Shown: piece after piece, positions 33,979-43,728 of the stretch
Layout of the letters: the number at the start of each line of letters is the position of its first letter
How positions within the stretch are numbered: the first letter of the stretch is position 1
Made by a program: the position numbers and the translations under genes
Assembly: GCA_900129595.1 (NCBI GenBank)
Contig: FQWG01000005.1
Coordinates: 186,001 to 250,000, forward strand
Reading direction: 5' to 3'
Source: Flavobacterium frigidimaris
Lineage (GTDB): Bacteria > Bacteroidota > Bacteroidia > Flavobacteriales > Flavobacteriaceae
Length of the DNA: 64,000 bases
Notes under the pieces: model-generated
The model's database searches: none
Told to the model about the DNA's origin: nothing
The model's input: only the letters and a program-made list of their open reading frames with translations

Positions 33979-36900
33979 ATGAGAAAACTGTTATATGAGT
34001 CGCTGTTAGTTTTTCTGACAGTAATGTGTTTTCAAGGAGTGAATGCACAAAACAAAACAATCTCCGGAGTAATTACAGACAATGCAAATCTTCCGGTTCC
34101 TTCCGTTATCGTTAAGGAAAAAGGCGGAAAAGAGGTAACTACTACCGATGAAAATGGAGCATTTACAATTTCGGTAAATGAGGGAGCAACCCTAATTGTG
34201 AGCTCAATAGGATTTAAAACAACAGAACTGAAAGCTGTTGACGGAATGAAAGTAAAATTAGCCAGCGCAACCAATGAACTTGACGGCGTTACTGTTACCG
34301 CTTTGGGTCAGGCTAAAAAGAACAAATCAATTGGGTACGCAACAAGTATTATAAAAGCAGATGCGATCGTAAAAACGGCATCACCTACAATTGCAAACTC
34401 TCTGTATGGTAAAGCACCGGGAGTACGTATTAGTTCTACTCCGGGTGGAGCAGGAGCGATCAACATTCAGATTCGTGGAATAAACTCTATCACGGGTAGA
34501 AATCAGCCGCTTATCATTCTTGATGGTGTACCTATTCGTGACGGAGAGGTTAATAATAATGATTATTGGAACCAGCAACGTGTTAAAAATAATGGTTTAG
34601 CAGATATTAACCCTGAAGATATTGAGAATATTTCGATTCTAAAAGGAGCTTCTGCAGCTGCATTATACGGTTCAGAAGCTGTAAACGGTGTGGTATTGAT
34701 TACTTCTAAATCAGGTAAAGGAAAAAAAGGATTGGGTATTGATTTTAGTACCAGTTATTCCGGGAATGAAATTGCCTACCTGCCAAGATTTCAGTACGAA
34801 AGAGGTCCGGGATGGACGAATGGCAATTATTCCAGTGGATATTTAGCTCCGGATGGTTTTCAATATTATGACACAGACGGCGACGGAATCAAAGAAACAA
34901 GAGGGGTTTCAAATAGTAGTAACAACTTTGGTCCGTGGTTCGATGGTAAACCAACAATGAGTTGGGATGGAGTAGTACGTCCTTATGCTGCACAAAAAAA
35001 CGGATACAAAAACCTGTTCCAAAATGCCTGGGATGCCACAACAAACGTAGCATTGACAAGTAATACAGAAAACAGTAGCACTCGTTTCTCTTATACACAT
35101 ATTGAATCAGAAGGATTAAGTATGGGAAATAATAACAAGAAGAATAATTTTAACTTAAATGCTTCATTCAAAACAGGTAAGTTAAAAACTGATGTTATTG
35201 TGAGTTATATGAATCAGAGTATTCACAACCGTACTTTTGCGATGGATCGTTTGGTAAACAATTTTACCGGAATGTTAAGTCCATTTGATAATGGTGACTG
35301 GTACAAAGCGAAATACCAAACCAGTTTAGGATATAAATACGTGAAAGGTAAAGACACACAAAGTTTAACTCCGGGTGAAAATATCTACCGTAATGGTTTC
35401 AAAGGTGATATTGCTGATTATTTCTGGAATACAAATGCCAAGCAACAAGAGGAGATTACAAACCGTTTGATTGCAAGCGTTACTGAAACCCTTTCTATTA
35501 CTAAAGATTTATCATTACGCGGCCGTGTTTCGACGGATTTGACTTCAGTAAATACAGAAAATAAAAACCCTGTAGAAATACCATTGCTTTATCAATTTGG
35601 CGGAGACGGAGATTCTTCCGGATCTTTTATGATGGATGCTCAGGACTATAATATTCTTTACGGCGATTTATTATTGACTTACAATAAGAAATTTAATGAA
35701 GATTTTGGTTTGAATGCTGTTCTTGGTTATTCAGGTTCTCAGGAAACCGGAAAAACATTATCCCGTTCTACTAATCGCGGACTGAGTGTTGAAGGATGGT
35801 ACGATATGAATTCATCTATAGGTATTGCTACAAGTACTTCTACAAGATATGAAACCGTAAAAGATGCGATTTTTGGAACTTTAAGCGGTAGCTTCAGAAA
35901 TTATTTATTCATTGAAGGAACGATCAGAAGAGACCGTACTTCTACAATGAACCCAAATAATAATACTTTTACCTACCCATCTGTAAATTCAAGTTTTGTA
36001 TTGTCAGATGCTGTTCAACTTCCGGAATTTATCAGTTATGCAAAAATGCGTGGTTCCTGGGGTAAAGTAGGTAACTACCCGGATCGTTACAGAGCTAACG
36101 TTGCTTTTATTCAGAATACTTTAGGAACTCAGGGAACTACAAATCCGGTTTTGATCACAAATTCTCAGGATTTATATGGTAACGAGTCAATCAAACCTGA
36201 AATGAAGGATGAGATCGAATTTGGTTTCGAAACTAAATTCTTTGATAGAAGAGTAGGATTAGACTTTTCATATTATGATGCAAAAATTAAAGATCAAATT
36301 CTTGATTTGAGTCTGGCACCAACTACAGGAGCAAGTAAAATATTAGCAAACGTAGGAGAGTTGAGTAATAAAGGATTTGAAGTTGCTTTGACTGGATCTC
36401 CTTTTAGAACCGAGAGTTTCTCTTGGGATGTCACTTTAAACTGGGCCAAAAATATCAACAAAATTGTAAAATTGGCAAACGGTGCAAGTGAATTATTGCA
36501 TGCTGATTACGACGGATCTGCTGCTCAGTTAAAATCAGTTGTTGGTGATCCAATGGGAGGTCTTTATGCGCACCCTCTTAAAACAGATGCTAACGGAAAT
36601 AATATAGTGGACTCTGACGGATTCTTAATGATTGATGGAGATAAATGGGTAAAATACGGAACAGCTATGCCTAAAGGAGTAGGTGGTTTGATGAACTCAT
36701 TTACGTATAAAAGCTTCACATTAGATGTCAATATCGATTATTCTTATGGAGGTTATTTGATGCCAACAGGGCTCAACTGGATGAAGTCAGCCGGTTTAAC
36801 AGAGGAGACATTAAACTATTCTACAAATGAGCGTGGTGGTTTAACGTATTACATAGATGGCGGCGGTAAAGGAGTTCAGGTTCCTAATAGCGCTACTGCA

Positions 36901-37317
36901 GGACCGGGTGGCCAGACATTATTCCGCGATGGTATGTTGATGACTGGAGTAACTGCCGATGGCGCACCAAATACTAATGTAGTTTCTCAGGCAGGTTATT
37001 ATAATATGACTTACAATTGGGGTGGCCCTCAATACAGTAGTTCACGTTATGAATTGTATATTCAAAAGAATGATTATGTTAAACTAAGAGAGGTATCCCT
37101 TGCTTTTAATGTACCGGCGTCTTATGCCAGTAAAATTGGAGCTACGAAATTAAGCTTTTCTTTCTTTGGACGTAATTTGTTTTACATCTACAGAACCATT
37201 AAAGATATGGATGCTGAGGCAACTACTGCAGGATCCAGATGGGACAAAAACGTAAACAATGCCGGACTAAGTCCTTCTACAAGAAGTTACGGAGTTATGT
37301 TAAGAGCATCTTTCTAA
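33979..37317 (+). CDS. SusC/RagA-type TonB-dependent outer membrane transporter
   Basis: A 1112-residue outer-membrane transporter. I choose the ATG at 33979 because it begins the signal peptide MRKLLYESLLVFLTVM...VNAQ; an upstream in-frame ATG at 33862 would add 39 polar residues. A carboxypeptidase-regulatory-like domain (KTISGVITDNANLPVPSVIV) precedes the plug, which contains VRISSTPGGAGAINIQIRGI and LIILDGVPIRDG, and then the beta-barrel ends in an aromatic residue (LRASF). The SusD partner starts 31 bp downstream. Together they import oligosaccharides released by the island's surface enzymes. An operator-like palindrome lies upstream. Confidence 0.95.
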   Translation: MRKLLYESLLVFLTVMCFQGVNAQNKTISGVITDNANLPVPSVIVKEKGGKEVTTTDENGAFTISVNEGATLIVSSIGFKTTELKAVDGMKVKLASATNELDGVTVTALGQAKKNKSIGYATSIIKADAIVKTASPTIANSLYGKAPGVRISSTPGGAGAINIQIRGINSITGRNQPLIILDGVPIRDGEVNNNDYWNQQRVKNNGLADINPEDIENISILKGASAAALYGSEAVNGVVLITSKSGKGKKGLGIDFSTSYSGNEIAYLPRFQYERGPGWTNGNYSSGYLAPDGFQYYDTDGDGIKETRGVSNSSNNFGPWFDGKPTMSWDGVVRPYAAQKNGYKNLFQNAWDATTNVALTSNTENSSTRFSYTHIESEGLSMGNNNKKNNFNLNASFKTGKLKTDVIVSYMNQSIHNRTFAMDRLVNNFTGMLSPFDNGDWYKAKYQTSLGYKYVKGKDTQSLTPGENIYRNGFKGDIADYFWNTNAKQQEEITNRLIASVTETLSITKDLSLRGRVSTDLTSVNTENKNPVEIPLLYQFGGDGDSSGSFMMDAQDYNILYGDLLLTYNKKFNEDFGLNAVLGYSGSQETGKTLSRSTNRGLSVEGWYDMNSSIGIATSTSTRYETVKDAIFGTLSGSFRNYLFIEGTIRRDRTSTMNPNNNTFTYPSVNSSFVLSDAVQLPEFISYAKMRGSWGKVGNYPDRYRANVAFIQNTLGTQGTTNPVLITNSQDLYGNESIKPEMKDEIEFGFETKFFDRRVGLDFSYYDAKIKDQILDLSLAPTTGASKILANVGELSNKGFEVALTGSPFRTESFSWDVTLNWAKNINKIVKLANGASELLHADYDGSAAQLKSVVGDPMGGLYAHPLKTDANGNNIVDSDGFLMIDGDKWVKYGTAMPKGVGGLMNSFTYKSFTLDVNIDYSYGGYLMPTGLNWMKSAGLTEETLNYSTNERGGLTYYIDGGGKGVQVPNSATAGPGGQTLFRDGMLMTGVTADGAPNTNVVSQAGYYNMTYNWGGPQYSSSRYELYIQKNDYVKLREVSLAFNVPASYASKIGATKLSFSFFGRNLFYIYRTIKDMDAEATTAGSRWDKNVNNAGLSPSTRSYGVMLRASF

Positions 37318-37348
37318 TTGGATAAATTATAATTTAAAAACAGACAAC

Positions 37349-38914
37349 ATGAGAAAATTATTATATATATCATTAGCCTCGGTAGCAATTTTTTTAAATT
37401 CCTGCTCAGATAGTGATTTCGAAAATGCTTATAGAGATCCGTCTACTGTAGCAGAGACAAATGTGCCTAAACAATTTGCAGGCTTCATGAAAATTAACTT
37501 CGAGGATGTAATCCCGTCTTACTGGAATTATTATACAGTAATACGAACGACTTCTCTTAGTTATACACAAGCTCATGGTTTTACAAATGTAGCGGGCCGT
37601 TACATTCCGGGAGCAGCGGTGACCAACAGATGGGAAAGATATTATAAATTCATTACCCAATACAGAGAGCTTGAAAAAGTCATGGCTTCTTTGCCTGTTG
37701 CTCAACAAACAGAAAATAGAATATACACGATTACTTCAACCATCTATTTGTACGATCATACGTCAAAGATGATAGATAATTTTGGAGATATTCCTTTTTC
37801 TGAGGCAGGTAAAATTAGTATGACAGGCGGTAACTATGGTGCTGCATCTCCTAAATACGACAATCAAACGGAGCTTTATGTTAAGATGCTCGATGAATTG
37901 AAAGCTTTCTCAACTGAATTAAACACAATTACGTTATCAGCTAAGGTTGATGTGGAATTCAAAAATCAGGATTTAATCAATAAAGGAAACCTGGTAAGCT
38001 GGAAAAACTATTGCAACTCTTTGCGTTTGAAATTGTTGAACAGAGTTTCTGCAGTTCCTGCTATGGCAGCCAGAGCCAATTCTGAAATTGCCGAAATTAT
38101 TGCCGAAGCAAAAATTGTTGATGAAAGTGCAGAGAATATTGCATTCAAAGTGTATACTCAGGATACTGATTTAGATACTTCAGGTTTCTTCGATGCTTTA
38201 GAATCAGGAAACAATAACATTGCTCCAAAACCAATGATCGACCATATGAATGCCAATAGTGATCCTCGTGAAGCATGGTTATTTGAAAAAGGAGCAAGTT
38301 CAACAACTTACATAGGATTGGATCCTTTGTTGGCATCTGGAGCTCAGGATCAGTTGATTTCCAATACTGTGGTATCGATTTACAACAGATCTGTAATCAG
38401 TAAAAACAAATGGTTACCGGGAACATTGATAAATGCTGCTGAAGTAAACCTGATTCTGGCAGAATACTACTCGAGAAGCGGCAATAGCGGTGCTGCAAAA
38501 ACACATTTCGAGAAAGCCATCAGGCAATCCGTTGATTACTATGTGAGATTAGGGGACAAAGCAGATGTTTTGACATGGAAACCAACTGCAGAACCAACAG
38601 CCGCTGAAGTGGATGCTTATATTGCTAAAATTAACTTTGCGGGAGCAGTATCGCCTGCTGATCAATTGCAGTTGATTGCTTTTCAAAAGTACATTCACTA
38701 CAATATCATGCAGGCTGATGAATCCTGGGCGGAACAAAGAAGATTAAAACTTCCGGTGTTGAATTTTATGGAAGATGAGACAAGCAGTATTAGAAAAACT
38801 CCTCCAACACGTTGGACTTATCCAAATTCTGAACGCGTTTATAATACAGAAAATTATAATGTAGTGAAGGATAAAGACAACTTAAGTACTAAAATCTTCT
38901 GGGACGTAAAATAA
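37349..38914 (+). CDS. SusD/RagB-family glycan-binding lipoprotein
   Basis: A 521-residue surface lipoprotein. The lipobox is IFLNSCSDSD, with Cys19 as the lipidated residue. Alpha-helical repeats typical of SusD follow, including IYLYDHTSKMIDNFGDIPF near residue 130 and LILAEYYSRSGNSGAAK near 370, and the C-terminal tail holds PTRWTYPNSERVYN, common in this family. It caps the SusC barrel encoded just before it. A strong terminator follows. Ligand not readable from sequence; the enzymes around suggest a fucosylated glycan or glycopeptide. Confidence 0.95.
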   Translation: MRKLLYISLASVAIFLNSCSDSDFENAYRDPSTVAETNVPKQFAGFMKINFEDVIPSYWNYYTVIRTTSLSYTQAHGFTNVAGRYIPGAAVTNRWERYYKFITQYRELEKVMASLPVAQQTENRIYTITSTIYLYDHTSKMIDNFGDIPFSEAGKISMTGGNYGAASPKYDNQTELYVKMLDELKAFSTELNTITLSAKVDVEFKNQDLINKGNLVSWKNYCNSLRLKLLNRVSAVPAMAARANSEIAEIIAEAKIVDESAENIAFKVYTQDTDLDTSGFFDALESGNNNIAPKPMIDHMNANSDPREAWLFEKGASSTTYIGLDPLLASGAQDQLISNTVVSIYNRSVISKNKWLPGTLINAAEVNLILAEYYSRSGNSGAAKTHFEKAIRQSVDYYVRLGDKADVLTWKPTAEPTAAEVDAYIAKINFAGAVSPADQLQLIAFQKYIHYNIMQADESWAEQRRLKLPVLNFMEDETSSIRKTPPTRWTYPNSERVYNTENYNVVKDKDNLSTKIFWDVK

Positions 38915-38946
38915 TTTCATTTTTAATGTTTTGTTAGTAATTGGTA

Positions 38947-38985
38947 AACCCCAGACTCAGGATTTTTCTGAGTCCGGGGTTTTTT
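38947..38985 (+). terminator. Strong terminator after susCD
   Basis: AACCCCAGACTCAG and CTGAGTCCGGGGTT form a 14-base-arm hairpin with one mismatch, followed by a T run. It ends the susCD transcript. Confidence 0.88.
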
Positions 38986-39049
38986 AGTATTTCATCCGGT
39001 CTTTTTTAGTAGAATAAAACCTGCTAGAAATGCGTTGATGTAAAGCATA

Positions 39050-39096
39050 AAAAATCGGCTAATTACAGGAAGAGGAACTGCAATTAGCCGATTTTT
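39050..39096. terminator. Bidirectional terminator between susCD and the M28 gene
   Basis: AAAAATCGGCTAATT and AATTAGCCGATTTTT are perfect 15-bp arms with a 17-nt loop. The A and T flanks let it act on both strands. It most likely serves the convergent M28 gene. Confidence 0.8.
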
Positions 39097-39151
39097 ATTT
39101 AAGCACTTTCGATCATTGTTCAGAGAAGCAATTAGAAGGAACCTGACACCT

Positions 39152-40120
39152 TTAATTTTGCCTGATAAAAGTTAAGGGCTGCTCATAATTAGCAATCGAA
39201 ACCAAAGCGCTATAGATATATTTCGAGACTAAAGCACCGCCTTCACTGTTAATCAAAGCCGTATCGTCTTCAGGCGTGTGGTATTGCGGATGTCCTCCGG
39301 TGTGTAATCCTATAGCCGAAATATCGTTTTTGTAAAACGTAACGTGATCAGAACCGCCCACATCACCTGCAAAAACAATAGGATTAAGTCCGCTTCCTTC
39401 ACCTAGTTTCTTCATGAGCTCAACGCCATCAGGAAAAGTACCGGCACCGCCCATATACAGTTCTTTTTTATCATTCAATCGCCCTACCATATCCATGTTG
39501 ATCATCACTTTTACAGCACTTTTGTCTACAGGCAAGTGGCTGACAAAATATTTTGATCCCAATAAACCTTCCTCTTCGGCACTGAAAGAAATGAAGATAA
39601 TACTTCTTTTGGGTGCGATTTTTTGATGATGAAGCTCTTCTAAAATAGACAAAAGAGCCGAAACACCCGAAGCATTATCGTCTGCTCCGTTATGAATGGC
39701 AAGCGTGTCTTTTTTCTTGCTGCCGGAACCTTTTCCGCCCCATCCCCAATGGTCATAATGTGCCCCAATCACAATAAATTCTTTTTTGAGGTTCTCATCG
39801 GATCCCTCCAGATAACCTGCAACATTTTGAGTAGATACACTATCTGATTTCATTTTGTTGATATCAGGTTTCATAAAAATCCTGAACGGCTGATAATAAT
39901 CGTTATTAAATTTTTTAAGACCAAATTTTTTAAAATATTTTTTGATGTAAGCTGCCGCTTCATTATTGCCTTTTGTTCCCGCAAGACGGCCTTCTAACTT
40001 ATCTGAAGCCAGATAACGGTCATGCTGAAGGAATTTTTTAGCAGAAAATGTTGATTGTGCGGTTCCTTTTTCGGTTGCAATCAAAGCAACAACAGACAGG
40101 AAAAGAATTTTTTTAAACAT
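39152..40120 (-). CDS. Exported M28-family zinc aminopeptidase
   Basis: A 322-residue exported metallopeptidase with a signal peptide ending KGTAQ. The zinc ligands and catalytic residues are all visible: His in IGAHYDHWGWG, Asp in HNGADDNASGVSAL, the catalytic Glu pair in SFSAEEEGLLGSKYF, Asp in INMDMVGRL, and His in GGHPQYHTPEDD. It is last of a minus-strand series with GH29 and PNGase F (gaps 169 and 195 bp), so it may trim peptides from glycoproteins after or before deglycosylation. Glutamyl cyclase-like members share the fold, but the intact EE pair favours peptidase. Confidence 0.88.
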   Translation of the reverse strand: MFKKILFLSVVALIATEKGTAQSTFSAKKFLQHDRYLASDKLEGRLAGTKGNNEAAAYIKKYFKKFGLKKFNNDYYQPFRIFMKPDINKMKSDSVSTQNVAGYLEGSDENLKKEFIVIGAHYDHWGWGGKGSGSKKKDTLAIHNGADDNASGVSALLSILEELHHQKIAPKRSIIFISFSAEEEGLLGSKYFVSHLPVDKSAVKVMINMDMVGRLNDKKELYMGGAGTFPDGVELMKKLGEGSGLNPIVFAGDVGGSDHVTFYKNDISAIGLHTGGHPQYHTPEDDTALINSEGGALVSKYIYSALVSIANYEQPLTFIRQN

Positions 40121-40289
40121 ATTTGATAATTAATTTATTGAGATAAAATGAAATAAAAGCAGAAGTTATTAAAACAAAGAGCGTAACGAATTTTAATTTT
40201 AAACTTTGATAATGATTTAAAGTATTCAATTTTGAACATAAGCTTCTGTCAAAGTTTTTTATAGCCTTCGCTCTTAAACTTTATAAAAA

Positions 40290-41621
40290 TTATTGTATTT
40301 GCATTTCTATTATGGTATCGATCGGATCTATTTTTACACCATTCAAATAGACAAAAGTTCCTTCCGGCTGTTGTTTGAATTTCAGCTCTTTTTTACTGTC
40401 TATCAAATAACATTTTTTGATTTTTTGCTTCATTTCCGGGATAAAAATATATTCAGCTTGTTTTGATGTATTGATGATGTGTGCAAACAACGTTTTTTCT
40501 TTTGCCGTAAATACGCCCCAGTCCTGCGGTTGTATTACATTGCCTCTTGTACCGTAAATACTTTTTCCGTTTTTATCCATCCAGCTTCCTATTTCTTTTA
40601 AAGTCTCAACAAATTCCGGCTGAATTGATCCGTCTGCCATCGGACCAACATTCAAAAGGAAATTAGCATTTAAACTGGCGGCATTGATCAGGTAATGCAA
40701 TAAGTCTTTGGTCGATTTGTATTTTCTGTCATTGATATTAAATCCCCAGGAATTGTTCATCGTTTCGCAGGTTTCCAATGGTAATTGAGAAACGGATTGC
40801 CCGCCAAATCCGGAGGTATTTCCGCCTGGCAGATCTTTTTCAAAAGCCTGAAAATCTTCACCTTGTATCGGTGATAAATGATGGTTGTTTGAAATAAGGC
40901 AATTAGGCTGTAACGTGTGAATCAGCTGGTAAATTTCGTCATAATGCCAATTTACTTTCGGCGTCAGTGTTTTATCCGTATCATTGTCCAGTTGATCCCA
41001 ATGTCCGTCAAACCAGATTCCTCCAATTTCACCGTAATTGGTCAGTATTTCAGTCAATTGACCTTTCATAAAACGAACGTAGCTGTCCCAGTCACTTTTT
41101 TGAGTTCTGCCTGTTCCTTTTCCAGTTTTTCCAGTTTCGTATTGATAATCACTTCTTGTCCAGTCTAAAAGCGAATAATAGCAAAACAGTTTGATTCCCT
41201 CTTTATGACATTCATCGGCCAGTTCCTTAAGAAGATCTCTTTTGAAATGCGTGTTTGTAATTTTCCAATCGGATAATTTAGTGTCAAAATTGCTGAAACC
41301 ATCGTGATGGCGCGTGGTAAAAGTGATGTATTTCATTCCTGCCGCTTTCGCAATGCCAACCCATTTTTTCGCATCAAAATCCTGAGGATTAAAAACGTTA
41401 ATTAACCTTCCGTATTCCGTTACTCTGATGTTTTGGTTCGTCATAATCCATTCCCCATTTCCCAGAACACTGTAAGGACCAAAATGAACGAACATTCCAA
41501 ATTTATCGTCTTGAAATTCTTTTCTGTTTTTCAGGTTTCCTTCAGTAGGGGTGTAGGTTTGTGCTAGTATTGCTGTCCAGCTCATGGAGAAAAACAGCAG
41601 GCAAAGTGTGATTTTTTTCAT
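40290..41621 (-). CDS. Exported alpha-L-fucosidase, GH29 (fourth copy)
   Basis: A 443-residue exported fucosidase with signal peptide ending TAILAQ. It carries FTTRHHDGFSNFDTKLSDWK and nucleophile Asp205 in GGIWFDGHWDQ. It is a compact enzyme without an added binding domain. It follows the PNGase F gene on the minus strand after 195 bp and precedes the M28 gene. This pairing with PNGase F suggests action on core or antenna fucose of N-glycans. The sequence differs clearly from the other three fucosidases, so it is not a recent duplicate. Confidence 0.92.
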   Translation of the reverse strand: MKKITLCLLFFSMSWTAILAQTYTPTEGNLKNRKEFQDDKFGMFVHFGPYSVLGNGEWIMTNQNIRVTEYGRLINVFNPQDFDAKKWVGIAKAAGMKYITFTTRHHDGFSNFDTKLSDWKITNTHFKRDLLKELADECHKEGIKLFCYYSLLDWTRSDYQYETGKTGKGTGRTQKSDWDSYVRFMKGQLTEILTNYGEIGGIWFDGHWDQLDNDTDKTLTPKVNWHYDEIYQLIHTLQPNCLISNNHHLSPIQGEDFQAFEKDLPGGNTSGFGGQSVSQLPLETCETMNNSWGFNINDRKYKSTKDLLHYLINAASLNANFLLNVGPMADGSIQPEFVETLKEIGSWMDKNGKSIYGTRGNVIQPQDWGVFTAKEKTLFAHIINTSKQAEYIFIPEMKQKIKKCYLIDSKKELKFKQQPEGTFVYLNGVKIDPIDTIIEMQIQ

Positions 41622-41816
41622 GGTTTTTTAGTTAAGTGGTTTGATAGTTTTTAATAGAAAAAAAACAGCATTAAATAAAGACTTTGAATAATGACAATAG
41701 ATCCGCTAAAAGTCATAATTTATTGCGATTAATTATTTTACGTTTTTTTTGAAACTTAAATGTATAAAGACTTCTGTTCCGTCAATAAGTCGATATTATC
41801 TAAATTTAATTATCAA

Positions 41817-43490
41817 TTACCTTTCTCCAATCAGGAAACCGGAAACATTCCATGCACTGCTGCTGGTGCCTTCCGGTTTTCCCATCGGAATAGCAACGCG
41901 GATCGTGTGTTTTCCTGCTGTAAGATTTCCCAGATCAATAAGATTTGGATTCGTGGTTGTTCCCGAGCACCAGTTAGAACGGCTTAAATCGGATGATGAC
42001 AATCCATTCCCAAAATTACCCGATGCAGGATTACTCAATCGATATGAACCACAATCGGTTCGCCATGGGGTGAAACCAAAAACTTCTTTTCCATCGATAA
42101 AAACAGTATTCTTCTTCTGTAAAAATTCATCGCCATTTTCCCAGCCACCGTGACCCGTTGTCGTATAACTCAATTTGAAATTTTTATATCCCTGAGGGAT
42201 TTCAAAAGTCATTTCAAGTCCTTTTTCGTTATCAAACATAGTGGCGTAATCCTGTCCCGCCATTTCCATTACATTCAGTGTATTGAAAAGAGGTAAAATA
42301 AAATCGCCTTTCTCGTTGTTGTCTTCGCCCTGGTGAATCGAAATATTCAGGCTTGCTTTGTGTCCGCCAGCATCATAATTCCCAATAAACATTCCTATGT
42401 ATACCTCCTGATTGCTCAATTTAGGCTGTAATAAAGAAATATCCTGACGATAGAAGACACTGTCTTGCCAAACTTTATTTTTTAGTTGTAAATAGTTAAA
42501 ATACTTCACGCCAAAAGGAGTAAAAAAGCGCATCATTTCCAACAAAGGTGTATAATCGTTTGTTGCTGTAACGCCCTGATATTTTTTGCCGTTTCCGTTT
42601 TCATAAACAGGCAACGTCTGAACTCCATTTTTTAATCCGTCAAGGAAAGAGGTTTTTTTATCCGTTGGAATCATAAAAACCGAACCCGTTCTGTCATAAG
42701 CATCACCATTTGATTGTTCCGTAACATCGACATAAATAGCGCTTCCTTTTTTGATTTCAGGAAACTTTACTTTTCGGACAATTACAGTGCCGCTCGCAAA
42801 CCTGAAAATACTGTCATTGGATTTTGCATCAGATACAAAATGAATCTGTTCTTTGGTGAAAACCGGAATATTCACAAAACGGCTTTTCCATAACAGATCT
42901 TTGTACGTCAGCTGGTCAACCGACTGAGCTTTTGGAATTGCAAAAATTGCAGGTGCAGTTTTTAGATTCTCGATTTTTGTTGCAGTAATAGTACTATTGC
43001 CGTTACGAATGGTTTCCAGAACCAAACCTAAGTCTTGTCCCAAAACACTTGGTCCGCCTTTTAATGTTAATTCGGTAGTGTACCAAATTTCTATTGTATT
43101 GGAGTTTATGGAAGTTGTTGCTTTTTTGCAGGTATAATTCAGAATTTTTTTAGTTGCATTGCTAAATTCAAACTTTTGCTTTCCCAAAGCTTCATTATCG
43201 TGATTGAGAATCGACTTCTCTGCTTTCAGCTGCGCCAATTGCAAAATGGTCTTAGTACTAAAGTCTGTAAAAGTCTGTTCAAACGGAAAATCAGCTTTTT
43301 TCTGCATGATTTTATCTGTTGTAATCAAACTCAATTCCTTAGAAGCGAATAAATACAATGGATCCTGATTTTCGATCAATTTTCCGTTAGAGGCTCTTTG
43401 ATAGGTGACCTTAATTGCTTTGGGTGTTTTTTGTGCAAAGGACAAAGAGAGGATACAAAAGGTAAAGAGGGTGAAAAGTTTTTTCTTCAT
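41817..43490 (-). CDS. PNGase F-type peptide-N-glycosidase with extra N-terminal domain
   Basis: A 557-residue exported amidase (signal peptide ending LSFAQ, residue 20) that would release whole N-glycans from asparagine. The C-terminal 350 residues match the two-jelly-roll PNGase F fold: Asp266 in NGDAYDRTGSVFM lines up with catalytic Asp60 of the meningoseptica enzyme, and Glu455 in GGWENGDEFLQKKN with Glu206. WRTDCGSYRL and SRSNWCSG are family-like. The counterpart of Glu118 is not obvious. Residues 22-190 form an added domain resembling GLPGLI-family proteins (IWYTTELTLKGGPSVLGQDL), as in PNGase F-II types that carry an N-terminal domain. Two palindromes lie just upstream. Confidence 0.87.
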   Translation of the reverse strand: MKKKLFTLFTFCILSLSFAQKTPKAIKVTYQRASNGKLIENQDPLYLFASKELSLITTDKIMQKKADFPFEQTFTDFSTKTILQLAQLKAEKSILNHDNEALGKQKFEFSNATKKILNYTCKKATTSINSNTIEIWYTTELTLKGGPSVLGQDLGLVLETIRNGNSTITATKIENLKTAPAIFAIPKAQSVDQLTYKDLLWKSRFVNIPVFTKEQIHFVSDAKSNDSIFRFASGTVIVRKVKFPEIKKGSAIYVDVTEQSNGDAYDRTGSVFMIPTDKKTSFLDGLKNGVQTLPVYENGNGKKYQGVTATNDYTPLLEMMRFFTPFGVKYFNYLQLKNKVWQDSVFYRQDISLLQPKLSNQEVYIGMFIGNYDAGGHKASLNISIHQGEDNNEKGDFILPLFNTLNVMEMAGQDYATMFDNEKGLEMTFEIPQGYKNFKLSYTTTGHGGWENGDEFLQKKNTVFIDGKEVFGFTPWRTDCGSYRLSNPASGNFGNGLSSSDLSRSNWCSGTTTNPNLIDLGNLTAGKHTIRVAIPMGKPEGTSSSAWNVSGFLIGER

Positions 43491-43560
43491 GGTTTGGTTT
43501 CGTTGGTTTCGTTCTTTCAGAATAATAAAAGAACAGCGGTTAATGGCTAAAAGTTCAAAA

Positions 43561-43589
43561 TCAGAATCGATTTACTAAATCGATTTTGC
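43561..43589. promoter_or_regulatory. Operator-like palindromes, site 8 (two tandem sites)
   Basis: Two copies 13 bp apart: TCAGAATCGATTTACT (43561-43576, 12 of 16) and ACTAAATCGATTTTGC (43574-43589, 14 of 16). They lie 70 bp upstream of the PNGase F start and 364 bp upstream of the divergent fucP. Confidence 0.6.
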
Positions 43590-43663
43590 AAAAAAACAAA
43601 TATAAAAAAATAAGTGGAATGGAGTTTATGTTTGGAGGAAAGAAGAAAGAGCAAAGAGGAAAG

Positions 43664-43728
43664 AATAGAGAAGAAAGAATAGAGAAGAAAGAATAGAGAG
43701 AATAGACAATAGACAATAGACAATAGAG
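43664..43728. repeat. Purine-rich tandem repeat
   Basis: The 14-bp unit AATAGAGAAGAAAG is repeated 2.6 times, then the 7-bp unit AATAGAC occurs three times and once partly. It may vary in length between strains. It lies in the PNGase F/fucP promoter region. Confidence 0.8.
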
